A stretch of DNA of 64,000 nucleotides, taken from NCBI RefSeq assembly GCF_020991455.1, contig NZ_JAJMOX010000013.1:1-64000 (forward strand). The letters run 5' to 3'. The notes below the pieces were generated by a model that was given only the letters and a program-made list of their open reading frames with translations, did no database searches and was not told the origin of the DNA. How positions within the stretch are numbered: the stretch's first letter is position 1; each line of letters starts with the position of its first letter. This stretch comes from Flavobacterium sp. JAS. GTDB lineage: Bacteria; Bacteroidota; Bacteroidia; Flavobacteriales; Flavobacteriaceae. Below, piece by piece: positions 41,138-49,818 of this stretch. The position numbers and the translations under genes were made by a program.

Positions 41138-41385
41138 ATTTGTTCCTACTGAAATTAAACAAAACATTATCAATCAACTAAATTCAAAAACATGGAAATT
41201 CTATAACTTTTTTCTAAAATTATGTAAAATTTTATAAGAACTAAATCCCCAATTTACGTGCGTCAATGGAGGTATTCTATTCCTGAGTGTGTTTACACAT
41301 AAATTTTAGTTGTTTTAAAACACCTTAAGCCTTACTTATTCTCCTTAGTTATCGTTTTTTAGTAAATTTAAAATTAGATAAGAGA

Positions 41386-41628
41386 TTGGAAAAAATACAC
41401 ATTCAAAGATTAAAAAGGAGTTTACAATATCTGGAAAGCAAACAGAGAGATTTAAAAAGACAACAGGATAACGATACCCGAAGTCTTGACTCCATCATAA
41501 AATATTTAAAAAAGGACATAATCGAGCAGTTTAAACTATCAGATTATGATCTTTCTATTAAACACGAAATCAAAAACACCGAAACTTTTATTAGCAGTGT
41601 ACAAAAAATAATAGAGACCAATTCTTAA
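41386..41628 (+). CDS. 80-residue charged helical protein, TTG start, function unknown (copy 2)
   Basis: The frame begins with TTG; no ATG or GTG lies in frame nearby. The product is the paralogue of the protein at 31850-32092, with the same length and the shared words IQRLK, YLESKQR, NDTRS and KNTE. The run ATCGTTTTTT (41351-41360) ends 25 bases before the start, matching the spacing in front of copy 1. The last codons overlap an inverted repeat that doubles as terminator (41613-41653). Two copies with non-ATG starts and matching 5' regions suggest limited translation or a specific control. Function unknown. Confidence 0.7.
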   Translation: MEKIHIQRLKRSLQYLESKQRDLKRQQDNDTRSLDSIIKYLKKDIIEQFKLSDYDLSIKHEIKNTETFISSVQKIIETNS

Positions 41629-41653
41629 AGATTTACTTTAAAAAATGGTCTCT
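41613..41653 (+). terminator. Terminator overlapping the end of the 80-residue ORF
   Basis: AGAGACCAATTCTTAAAG (41613-41630) pairs with CTTTAAAAAATGGTCTCT (41636-41653), 16 of 18 positions. The left arm includes the last codons and the stop of the gene. Confidence 0.6.
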
Positions 41654-41685
41654 AAATAGTAATACTTTCTAACTAAAATAAGGAA

Positions 41686-42654
41686 TTATTCAGGTTTTTG
41701 TAATTTCTTTAAGTTAGCGTATGACAACACTGCAGTAATACGAACCATATTTGAATCAGCGCCATTATCTCCAGCGATAATAGTACCATAAGTGGCATTT
41801 AATCCTAACATTTTCAGCAACTGATAACCTACAGTAAAACCTCCACCAAGGATATTCTGTTTATTGTCCTGATCAATTCCATCAACAGCAACATCTCCTC
41901 CGTATTGGTATCTTAAATCGGCACTAGCCCAAAATTTATCAGTAATATTATGCGATAAGTGATTCTCAAGAGAATATAAGGCATGTTGTTGTGTTTTATT
42001 TGCCATCGATATAACCAAAGGATCGTTATTTGGTGTGTACATGTGAATTGAAGGATATATTTCAAGCCAAGTTGGTCTTTTAGGATCTTTGCTAAGCCAA
42101 AGATCTATAGGAAAACCAATTTCAAAAGTCAATCGGTTTGAGCCTAAATTAAGAGGTTTTGTATTGTCATAAGAACCCGAATACCATAATCTGGTGTAAA
42201 CCATCATCGAGAATGTCTTTTTTTGATATTGGCTGTATTCAATAACATTTAAAGCGGGCTGATTTATCAATCCTAATTTAAAACCTATAAAACCGTCAGC
42301 AAAACCGGAAGAACTCAAATGCGGAGCCGGAAGACCTGGCTGATTTGCTGCTAATCTTCCCGAAACATCACCAGGAACTGCATTTAGCATAACCTGAGCG
42401 TATCTATTGGCAAGTCCGAAATTGTAAACCAATGTTAGCGGAAATGCATCAATATGCAAATCTGCATCTTTTACCAGGACATTTCCCGGAGTAATATTCT
42501 GATTCATTCCCATCCATTTTGGTAAAAATGCAAATGTTCCTTTTGGACTCCACAGTAAATTTCTTGGACCATCGCCTTGAGCAAAAGTCGATAAACTTAT
42601 ACTTAAACATAATAAAATCAAAACTAATGAACCGTTTGGTCTCTGTTTTTCCAT
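41686..42654 (-). CDS. Outer-membrane beta-barrel protein, MetA-type phenol degradation/transporter family
   Basis: The 322-residue product has a signal peptide (about 1-25, ending LSTFAQ) and a pattern of alternating hydrophobic strands to the C-terminus (DKFWASADLRYQYGGD, ILGGGFTVGYQLLKMLGLNATYG, MVRITAVLSYANL). This fits the Phenol_MetA_deg family (PF13557) of small outer-membrane channels, named after a phenol-degradation gene but found widely. No phenol-degradation genes are near. It is a single gene facing the 80-residue ORF. Confidence 0.7.
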   Translation of the reverse strand: MEKQRPNGSLVLILLCLSISLSTFAQGDGPRNLLWSPKGTFAFLPKWMGMNQNITPGNVLVKDADLHIDAFPLTLVYNFGLANRYAQVMLNAVPGDVSGRLAANQPGLPAPHLSSSGFADGFIGFKLGLINQPALNVIEYSQYQKKTFSMMVYTRLWYSGSYDNTKPLNLGSNRLTFEIGFPIDLWLSKDPKRPTWLEIYPSIHMYTPNNDPLVISMANKTQQHALYSLENHLSHNITDKFWASADLRYQYGGDVAVDGIDQDNKQNILGGGFTVGYQLLKMLGLNATYGTIIAGDNGADSNMVRITAVLSYANLKKLQKPE

Positions 42655-42926
42655 ATTTATTGCAATTAAATGATAACAAATTAACTTTTCTATGAGCGAA
42701 TAATCTAAATGATATTAGACTACACTAATGTATAACTAATTAACTTACAAATCAATAACAAACAGTTTCATTTTATAATTTGAAACGAATAAATAGAACT
42801 TAATAAAATCTTCTAAGCCTTGTTCCCTTTTTGTTTCTGATTTTACTTTTTAATATTTTATTATGAAATAAAACTTTTCACCAGAAAATATCAATTCGTA
42901 AATTAGCCACAACAAAATTTATTAGA

Positions 42927-43763
42927 ATGACAGTACTTACATTTACGCTGATTATGATTCTTGGTGCTTTTCTAGCAGGTTTTATTGGTTCATTATCAGG
43001 TTTAGGTGGCGGAATCATTATTATTCCTCTTTTAACAGTCATTCTTAATGTCGATATTCATTATGCAATTGGTGCCGCTTTGGTTTCTGTAATTGCAACT
43101 TCTTCTGGTTCAGCTTCGGCTTATGTGAAAGAAGGAATTACCAATATGCGTTTGGGAATTTTTCTCGAAATTGCTACAACAATTGGAGCCGTTTGCGGAG
43201 CGTTACTTTCGACAATTGCGCCAACCTCATTTATAGCCATATTATTTGGACTTACTTTAATTTTCTCGGCTATTAATTCTCTTCGAAGAAAAGAAGAGCA
43301 TATCGTTTTAGAATCAAGTCCATTGGCCAAAAAACTGCGATTAAACGGTACTTATCCCACGCATGACGGCGAAGTAATAAGCTACGGAACCAAAAATGTT
43401 GTTGGTGGTTTTGGTATGATGGGAATCGCCGGAATGATGTCAGGATTATTAGGAATTGGTTCGGGTGCTTTTAAAGTGATTGCGATGGATAATATCATGC
43501 GAATTCCGTTTAAAGTATCTACCACAACCAGTAATTTCATGATGGGTGTTACAGCAATGGCGAGTTCTGTAATCTATATTCAAAAAGGTTATATCGAACC
43601 CGGAATTTGTATGCCTGTTGTAATTGGAGTTTTGTTTGGAGCTATGGCTGGAGCCAAAGTATTAGTGCGAACAAATCCTAAAAAACTACGAATATTTTTT
43701 GCCTGCCTGATTTTTGTACTTGCAGTGAATATGATTTATAACGGAATTAATGGAAAAATCTAA
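42927..43763 (+). CDS. TauE/SafE-family membrane transporter (putative sulfite exporter)
   Basis: The 278-residue product has about eight membrane helices and the family motif GFIGSLSGLGGGIIIIPLLTVI in the first two, repeated as MMSGLLGIGSGAFKVIAMD in the second half. TauE/SafE proteins move sulfur oxyanions or organic acids across the inner membrane. It overlaps the next gene by 14 bases, a constant pairing with DUF1634 proteins in many bacteria. Substrate not determined by the sequence. Confidence 0.9.
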   Translation: MTVLTFTLIMILGAFLAGFIGSLSGLGGGIIIIPLLTVILNVDIHYAIGAALVSVIATSSGSASAYVKEGITNMRLGIFLEIATTIGAVCGALLSTIAPTSFIAILFGLTLIFSAINSLRRKEEHIVLESSPLAKKLRLNGTYPTHDGEVISYGTKNVVGGFGMMGIAGMMSGLLGIGSGAFKVIAMDNIMRIPFKVSTTTSNFMMGVTAMASSVIYIQKGYIEPGICMPVVIGVLFGAMAGAKVLVRTNPKKLRIFFACLIFVLAVNMIYNGINGKI

Positions 43764-44157
43764 GGTTATGCAAAACGAAAAATTTGGAGAAAAAGATTTT
43801 CAAACCATCATCGGAAATTTATTGCGTTACGGCGTCTGGACTTCTTTGTCTGTCGCTTTTATTGGCGGAATTGTTTATTTATTCGGACACAGCTCAGATA
43901 TTGAAGATTACTCGGTATTTCATGAAAATGATCGCAATATATTCGAAGTAATTTCGGCTATTTATAAGGGCGCAATTCAGGGAAATGGTGAATCTTTAAT
44001 CTTTGTTGGAATTATTTTACTCTTTCTAACACCCGTTTTTCGTGTATTACTTTCTTTGTTTTCTTTCCTTTTAGAAAAAGATTATCTTTATGTTGTCATT
44101 ACACTAATTGTGATCCTGATCATTTTAACTAGTGTATCTTTCGGGTTTTCACATTAG
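43750..44157 (+). CDS. DUF1634 small membrane protein
   Basis: The 135-residue product has three predicted membrane helices (about 22-42, 75-100, 110-132) with a short soluble loop, and matches DUF1634 in length and in LLRYGVWTSLSVAFIGGIVYLF. It is translationally coupled to the TauE/SafE gene by a 14-base overlap, so it probably serves as its partner subunit. No function is established. Confidence 0.85.
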   Translation: MEKSKVMQNEKFGEKDFQTIIGNLLRYGVWTSLSVAFIGGIVYLFGHSSDIEDYSVFHENDRNIFEVISAIYKGAIQGNGESLIFVGIILLFLTPVFRVLLSLFSFLLEKDYLYVVITLIVILIILTSVSFGFSH

Positions 44158-44162
44158 TAAGG

Positions 44163-44485
44163 CTGTATGCTTTAAGTATTAGGCGTTAGGCTTCTTTGGA
44201 ACGCTTAAAACGTATTGTCTTTAGCTTAAAGCTAATAATATAATTGAGAATGCTGTAAGCTTTAAGCTGTAGGCTATAGGCTTTTTGAAGGGCGTAAAGC
44301 GTATTGCCTTTAGCTTAAAGCTAATAAATAAATATTGTTGGATTTAGACATTTTTGGAAAGCTTAAAGCGTATTGCCTATAGCTTAAAGCTAATTACTAA
44401 TGCTAATAAATAATAATTGCGATAACTATAAGTATCGGCTTCTATAAAAAGCTTAAAGCTTATAGCGTATTGCCTAAAGCTTAAA
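44163..44485. repeat. Four-fold degenerate repeat array with hairpins
   Basis: Four related units built on AGCTTAAAGCGTATTGCC and TAGCTTAAAGCTAAT lie at about 44208-44236, 44290-44324, 44358-44394 and 44446-44484. They alternate with partly complementary words such as GCTTTAAGCTGTAGGC, so each unit can fold. The array fills the whole gap between DUF1634 and the flavin oxidoreductase gene. Confidence 0.8.
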
Positions 44486-44489
44486 AAAA

Positions 44490-45512
44490 ATGGAAATAGG
44501 AATAGACAGTTTTGCTTCGGCGATGTACGGAGACAACAACACTTTGAGCAGTGTTGATGCAATGGAACAATTGCTTCAAAGAATTGAGCTGGCAGATCAG
44601 GCCGGACTTGACGTTTTTGGAATTGGAGAACATCATAAAAAAGAGTTTTTAGATTCGGCTACCGTTGTGATTTTAAGTGCCGCTGCTGCAAAAACAAGTC
44701 GCATTCGTTTGTCCAGTGCTGTTTCGGTGTTAAGTGCGGCTGATCCTGTGCGCGTTTACCAAAGCTTTGCAACGCTTGATTTAATTTCGAAAGGAAGAGC
44801 TGAAATTGTCGTAGGCCGTGGATCTTCTATTGAAGCTTATCCCCTTTTTGGATTTAATCTGAATGATTACGATGCACTTTTTAAAGAGAAATTAGAACTT
44901 TTTCTGCAAATTAGAGACAATGAATTTGTAACCTGGTCAGGGAAATTTCGCCCTGCTTTGAATAATCTTCCTATTTATCCAAGAGCCATACAGGAAAAAT
45001 TACCAGTTTGGCTTGGTGTTGGCGGAACTCCCGAATCTTTTGTCAGAGCCGGAAGTCTTGGTTTACCTTTAATGGTGGCTATTATTGGAGGTCAAACGCA
45101 TCGTTTTCGTCCTTTAATTGATTTGTACCGTGAAGCCGGAAAAGCTGCAGGTTTCAAACCCGAAGAGCTTAAAGTGGGAATACATTCCCCAGGCTATGTG
45201 GGAACTACAACCGAAAAAGCAATCGAAGAATATTATCCGGGTTACGCTGAACTTTGGACAAAATTAGGACTCGAACGCGGCTGGCCACCCGTTACAAAAG
45301 CCAAATTTGACGGACTTATCGACGATCTGGGCGTTTTAATTGTAGGAGGTCCGGAACGTGTTGCCGAGAAAATTTTAAAACACGGCGAAGCACTTGGAGG
45401 AATCTCAAGATTTACTTTCCAAATGGATAATGCAGGACTTACACATACGCAGTTAATGAATGCAATAGAACTTATAGGTTCAAAAGTGATTCCGTTGATA
45501 CGTAAAGGATAA
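44490..45512 (+). CDS. Luciferase-like (LLM) flavin-dependent oxidoreductase
   Basis: The 340-residue product is a single-component-like LLM fold: MEIGIDSFASAMYGD, DQAGLDVFGIGEHHKKEF (conserved EHH), AAAAKTSRIRLSSAVSVLSAADPVRVYQSFATLDLISKGRAEIVVGRGS and WLGVGGTPESFVRAGSLGLPL. Enzymes of this type use reduced flavin or F420; for Bacteroidota FMN is expected. The substrate is unknown. It starts right after a repeat array, and the last repeat unit forms its 5' leader. Confidence 0.9.
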   Translation: MEIGIDSFASAMYGDNNTLSSVDAMEQLLQRIELADQAGLDVFGIGEHHKKEFLDSATVVILSAAAAKTSRIRLSSAVSVLSAADPVRVYQSFATLDLISKGRAEIVVGRGSSIEAYPLFGFNLNDYDALFKEKLELFLQIRDNEFVTWSGKFRPALNNLPIYPRAIQEKLPVWLGVGGTPESFVRAGSLGLPLMVAIIGGQTHRFRPLIDLYREAGKAAGFKPEELKVGIHSPGYVGTTTEKAIEEYYPGYAELWTKLGLERGWPPVTKAKFDGLIDDLGVLIVGGPERVAEKILKHGEALGGISRFTFQMDNAGLTHTQLMNAIELIGSKVIPLIRKG

Positions 45513-45522
45513 ACTTTTATTT

Positions 45523-45685
45523 GCCCACGGATTGTGCGGATTAAACGGGTTTTCACTGATCTGTTTTAAAGAAAACTGTCAAAAGAAAACTTTATAATCA
45601 GTGCAATTTATAGCAAAAAGATATCTTCATTTTATTATAAAAGAAAAACCAGCGAAAACCCGTTCAATCCGCGTCATCCGCGGGC
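45523..45685. repeat. Imperfect long palindrome, 36-bp arms
   Basis: Arms 45523-45558 and 45650-45685 match at about 31 of 36 positions (start GCCCACGGATTGTGCGGATT). It lies between the flavin oxidoreductase and the TonB receptor genes. Confidence 0.8.
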
Positions 45686-45698
45686 TAAAAAAAACATA

Positions 45699-45730
45699 AA
45701 AAAAGCATCCGCTGCTAACGGATGCTTTTT
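45699..45730. terminator. Terminator of the TonB receptor gene
   Basis: AAAAAGCATCCG (45700-45711) pairs perfectly with CGGATGCTTTTT (45719-45730) around 7 bases. Confidence 0.85.
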
Positions 45731-45749
45731 GTTTATAAAGAGATTATTC

Positions 45750-48170
45750 TTAGAATTTATATGTAACACCAACTCTAAAGTTTCTTGGTGCTTCTGTTTG
45801 CCAGTAATAAGCATTAAGCCACTCATAATAAGATCCGCTGTAAAGATATTTATCCAAAATATTAAATACGTTAGCCGTAATTTTTACTTTTCCTGTTTCA
45901 TAAGATAAACCTCCGTCAAGTCTAAAATAGTTTGGCAACTTTTCAGCTCCTGCGCTCCAGGTATCTGTTTGACGGCCTGCAAGATAAGTTCCTCCAATAG
46001 AAGCACCTAAACCTCTAAGTTTACCACTTTGTAGACTATAATTTAACCACGCATTTGCAGTATGTTTAGAATATCCTGGTACAACAGAACCTACGCTTAT
46101 CGTAGAAATTGCTGAACTTGTTACCACAGATTCTGTAAAAGCATAATTGGCAATAAGATTAAGACCGTCTAATAATTTTCCTCTAACGTCAAATTCAACA
46201 CCTTCGGCTCTTTTTTCTCCCAAAACAATTTTAAAAATATCATTTGGACCATTATTAGGATCAGCCGTAAGTTCGTTTTGTTTTACAATTCGATACGCTG
46301 CCAATGTAGTACTCCAAGAGCCGTCAAACCAGTCTTTTTTCACACCAAATTCAAGATTGCTTCCTGTAAGTGGTTTTACTTTATCGCCATTTTTAATGAT
46401 ACCCGATTGCGGTAAAAAAGCCTGATCATACAATCCGTAAACTGCCAAATTATCTGTTACAGAGACACTAACACCTACACGTGGTGTAATATGGCTGTCT
46501 GCCTGAGTTTCACCCCAGCTTGTTTGACTAATCCAGGTATATCTTCCCGCAAGAGTTAATCTAAGTTTATTTTCAAAAAAGCCAAGTTCATCCTGAATAT
46601 ATCCTGCCGCATATTCTGAATTCATTTTTCCGCCAGCTCTTACAGAAAGCGGTGTTGTGTGATCAAAAGCAGGTAAACCATTCGATGGCGTACCATAATT
46701 TGGGTTATATACATTAAATGGATTGTCTACAGTATCAAGATCATGAGATTGTCCCCAATCTGCCATATAATCTTTATTTCCTAAATCTACGCCACCTAAT
46801 ACTTTATGCGTTACAGGTCCTGTTTTGAACTTTCCGTTAACGAATATCTGACCTAAATACATATTACTATCAGCATCCCAAATACCAACGTTTCTAATGA
46901 TTTCTCCCTTTTTCAAATTACCTTCAGGAACTCCGTTAAAATCTCTGTCCACCGGACTAGGACCTACAACACCCGGCCAAGAACTATATCCTTGCTGAAT
47001 GTATTTAAAGTAAGAAGTTTGTGCCGTAAGTTTCCAGTTATCGTCAAACTTATGCTCAAACATAAGGTATCCGCTATGATCCTGAATATTAGTATCAGGC
47101 AATCCCGGTTGTGTCATTGTAAATCCAACAGGCAAAGTCGCATATCCTTCAGATTTAGGACCAAAAACATAATAAGAACCTACCTCAGTCATGTTGGCGT
47201 ATTGAAAATTGTATTCAGCCGTAATTTTTGTATTATCATCAATTTGATACGAAACTACCGGAGCTAATACATAACGATTGTTGTGTTCATATGCACGGTG
47301 CGAACCTTTGTTTTGAGCCGCTCCGTTGAATCTGTATAATAATTTTCCTTTTTTATCTAATTTCCCGTCAAGGTCAATACTCACTCTGTAAAAATCGTAG
47401 CTTCCGCCTAATACAGAAACCTCACCTTTAGTAATTCCCGTTGGTTTTTTAGTAACCACATTATAAAGTCCGCTTGGATCTCCGCTGGAAAGCATAAATC
47501 CTGCAGGTCCTTTTACAAATTCAATATGATCTACAAAACTCATGTCTTCCGTAAGAGGTCCCCAGAAAGACGAAACTACATTGAAACCATTACGAAAAGC
47601 CTGAATTTGAGAACCACGCATCGTAATATTCGTATATAAATCTCCCCAGTGTTCTAAACGAACCGCTCCACTCACGTTTCTGATAACTCCGTCACTCATA
47701 CTTGTAATTTGTTGGTCTTTTAAAGTCTGACCGCTTACAATCTGGATATTTTGAGGGATTTCAAGTACAGGAGTCTGCAAACGCAATGATAGTGAAGGTT
47801 TGTCTTGTTTGTACTTGTTTTTGGTAATGACTACTTCATCAAGATCTTCCTGACTTTCAGAAAGTGTGAAGTTTTTAGTAGTCGTTTGTTTTGCTTTAAC
47901 TACAATTTGATCTTCAACTTTATGAATTCCAACCGATCTGATAATAATTGTATAGCTTGCTGGTTTAACATTTTTAATCTCGTAGTATCCGTCTTCGTTA
48001 GTAACGGCAATGTATCGTGTTCCTTTAAGAATAACAGAAATATTTTCGGCTGGTATATTTCCGCTTAGCGAAACTTTTCCAGTTACTTTTCCCAGTTCCT
48101 GACTCATCATTTGCAGTGAACTTAGAAGCATCAGACAAAATAAAACTTTTTTTATAGTCATTATATTCAT
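45750..48170 (-). CDS. TonB-dependent siderophore receptor with carboxypeptidase-like N-terminal domain
   Basis: Starting at 48170 (MNIMTIKKVLFC) gives about 806 residues with a clean signal peptide ending MMSQ. A CarboxypepD_reg-like domain (about 25-105: GKVTGKVSLSGNIPAENISVILKGTRYIAVTNEDGYYEI) precedes the plug (about 120-240: LEIPQNIQIVSGQTLKDQQITSMSDGVIRNVSGA, VKGPAGFMLSSGDPSGLYNVVTKKP) and a 22-strand barrel ending in FRVGVTYKF. The plug wording is that of ferrichrome/ferrioxamine-type siderophore receptors. It imports iron complexes using the proton motive force. A Fur-like palindrome lies upstream at 48228-48250, in keeping with iron control. Confidence 0.92.
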   Translation of the reverse strand: MNIMTIKKVLFCLMLLSSLQMMSQELGKVTGKVSLSGNIPAENISVILKGTRYIAVTNEDGYYEIKNVKPASYTIIIRSVGIHKVEDQIVVKAKQTTTKNFTLSESQEDLDEVVITKNKYKQDKPSLSLRLQTPVLEIPQNIQIVSGQTLKDQQITSMSDGVIRNVSGAVRLEHWGDLYTNITMRGSQIQAFRNGFNVVSSFWGPLTEDMSFVDHIEFVKGPAGFMLSSGDPSGLYNVVTKKPTGITKGEVSVLGGSYDFYRVSIDLDGKLDKKGKLLYRFNGAAQNKGSHRAYEHNNRYVLAPVVSYQIDDNTKITAEYNFQYANMTEVGSYYVFGPKSEGYATLPVGFTMTQPGLPDTNIQDHSGYLMFEHKFDDNWKLTAQTSYFKYIQQGYSSWPGVVGPSPVDRDFNGVPEGNLKKGEIIRNVGIWDADSNMYLGQIFVNGKFKTGPVTHKVLGGVDLGNKDYMADWGQSHDLDTVDNPFNVYNPNYGTPSNGLPAFDHTTPLSVRAGGKMNSEYAAGYIQDELGFFENKLRLTLAGRYTWISQTSWGETQADSHITPRVGVSVSVTDNLAVYGLYDQAFLPQSGIIKNGDKVKPLTGSNLEFGVKKDWFDGSWSTTLAAYRIVKQNELTADPNNGPNDIFKIVLGEKRAEGVEFDVRGKLLDGLNLIANYAFTESVVTSSAISTISVGSVVPGYSKHTANAWLNYSLQSGKLRGLGASIGGTYLAGRQTDTWSAGAEKLPNYFRLDGGLSYETGKVKITANVFNILDKYLYSGSYYEWLNAYYWQTEAPRNFRVGVTYKF

Positions 48171-48227
48171 TTTAATTGGTTTTGATTTTCGTGGCAAAAG
48201 TAATTGCTAAATCTTTCTTAAACAAGA

Positions 48228-48250
48228 TTATTTTTAATTATTCTAAATAA
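48228..48250. promoter_or_regulatory. Fur-box-like palindrome before the siderophore receptor
   Basis: TTATTT-TT-AAT-T-ATT-CT-AAATAA is a 23-bp near-palindrome with outer 6-bp arms and inner 3-bp arms symmetric, 58 bases before the chosen receptor start. AT-rich inverted repeats of this shape are expected for Fur, but a match to a defined flavobacterial Fur motif was not tested. Confidence 0.4.
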
Positions 48251-48379
48251 AAACAAATTGTAATACTCCAGTTAAAAATTCAAAACAATATTATCTTACA
48301 AAAACTCAAATTATAAATAAGTCTCCTTATCTTTAAGCTGAAAAATTAAAAATCGATCTTTCAAAACAAACCTCAAACT

Positions 48380-49660
48380 ATGAATAATACCAAAACTGTT
48401 AGAAAAGTAGCCATCGTGGGTTACAATCGAATTCCGTTTGCGAGAGCAAATACGGCCTACGCCGAAGTTGGAAATACAGAAATGATGACCGCCGCCCTAA
48501 ACGGACTTATTACCAAATACAAACTTGAAGGCAAATTGTTAGGGGAAGTTGCCGGAGGTGCAGTAATTAAACATACTTATGATAATAATTTGATCAGAGA
48601 ATGTGTCATGAAAACTTCTCTTGATCCCGCAACTCCAGCTTGTGACTTACAGCAAGCTTGTGATACCGGAATTGAAAGCGCCATTTATATCGCCAACAAA
48701 ATTGCGTTGGGACAAATAGAATCCGGAATTACCGGAGGTGTTGATTCTATTAGTGATATGCCAATCGCGGTAAGCGAAAAACTGAGAAAGATTTTATTGA
48801 ATGCCAGACAAGCAAAATCATTAGGCGAAAAAATCAAGTTGTTTTTAAAACTGCGTCCAAAAGATTTGTCGCCATTGGTTCCTAAAAATGAAGAATCTCA
48901 AACCGGGCTTTCGATGGGTGGTCATACTGAAATTACGGCCAAACATTATCAAATTTCCCGTGAAGATCAGGATAATTTTGCCCTTAAAAGTCATTTGAAT
49001 ATGGCAAAAGCTTATGACGAAGGTTTTTTTGATGATATGATTACTCCGTTTAACGGACTTGAAAAAGATAATAATCTAAGAAGAGACAGCACCATTGAAA
49101 AACTGGTAAAATTAAAACCTGCATTTGATAAAATAAACGGAACGCTTACAGCAGGAAATTCCACTCCGCTTACAGATGGTGCTTCATGCATACTTTTGGC
49201 AAGTGAAGAATGGGCTTTGGCGCAAGGACTTCCAATCTTAGCCTACATTTCTTTTGCCGAAATTGCAGCGATTGAATACGTCAAAAACCAGCAAAACCTT
49301 TTGTTAGCGCCATTATTTGCTGCCAGTAGAATGCTTGATAAAGCGGGTTTGACTTTACAGGATTTTGATTATTATGAAATTCACGAAGCTTTTGCCGCAC
49401 AAGTTTTAGCAACTTTAAAAATCTGGGAAAGCCCGGAACTAAGCACTCAAATTGGACTCAAAAAGCCTCTTGGTGCTATTGACAGAAATAAACTAAATGT
49501 AAAAGGAAGCAGTCTTGCCGCAGCTCATCCTTTTGCTGCAACAGGCGGAAGAATAATTGGCGTCATGGCAAAATTATTAAACGAAAAAGGTTCCGGAAGA
49601 GGATTTATTTCCATTTGCGCTGCCGGCGGACAAGGCGTTACTATGATTATTGAGAAATAA
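48380..49660 (+). CDS. Thiolase (acetyl-CoA C-acyltransferase)
   Basis: The 426-residue product is a thiolase with the nucleophile Cys94 in CDLQQACDTGIES, the HEAF motif (YEIHEAFAAQV) and the C-terminal ICAAGGQGVTMIIE with the second catalytic Cys. NGTLTAGNSTPLTDGA and GSSLAAAHPFAATGGRI are thiolase family motifs. It resembles the FadI/trifunctional-beta branch in its length and VGYNRIPFARANTAY start. It should cleave or form 3-ketoacyl-CoA; no other fatty-acid genes are adjacent. It is divergent from the siderophore receptor. Confidence 0.92.
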   Translation: MNNTKTVRKVAIVGYNRIPFARANTAYAEVGNTEMMTAALNGLITKYKLEGKLLGEVAGGAVIKHTYDNNLIRECVMKTSLDPATPACDLQQACDTGIESAIYIANKIALGQIESGITGGVDSISDMPIAVSEKLRKILLNARQAKSLGEKIKLFLKLRPKDLSPLVPKNEESQTGLSMGGHTEITAKHYQISREDQDNFALKSHLNMAKAYDEGFFDDMITPFNGLEKDNNLRRDSTIEKLVKLKPAFDKINGTLTAGNSTPLTDGASCILLASEEWALAQGLPILAYISFAEIAAIEYVKNQQNLLLAPLFAASRMLDKAGLTLQDFDYYEIHEAFAAQVLATLKIWESPELSTQIGLKKPLGAIDRNKLNVKGSSLAAAHPFAATGGRIIGVMAKLLNEKGSGRGFISICAAGGQGVTMIIEK

Positions 49661-49677
49661 TAATTGAACGTAATTAT

Positions 49678-49706
49678 CTTTGTCAAAGTTTAAAACTTTG
49701 ACAAAG
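49678..49706. repeat. TTGTCAAAGTT hairpin, copy 3
   Basis: CTTTGTCAAAGTT (49678-49690) pairs perfectly with AACTTTGACAAAG (49694-49706), loop TAA. It follows the thiolase stop. Confidence 0.8.
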
Positions 49707-49741
49707 ATTTGACAATTCAAATCATAATTATAATCCACATA

Positions 49742-49774
49742 AAACCCGACAGGTTTCAAAAACCTGTCGGGTTT
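49742..49774. terminator. AAACCCGACAGG terminator, copy 1
   Basis: AAACCCGACAGGTTT (49742-49756) pairs perfectly with AAACCTGTCGGGTTT (49760-49774). The same stem recurs at 55479-55511. It separates the convergent thiolase and azoreductase genes. Confidence 0.85.
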
Positions 49775-49818
49775 ACTACATACGAAAATGTCCAACTCTC
49801 GTACTTTTTATTTTCAAT

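Noticed and set aside
44163..44485. Possible CRISPR array
   Set aside because: Units differ in length and sequence, spacing is uneven and there are no cas genes; it is a degenerate repeat array.
48228..48250. Firm assignment of the palindrome as a Fur box
   Set aside because: AT-rich palindromes arise easily in this sequence; only a low-confidence feature is kept.
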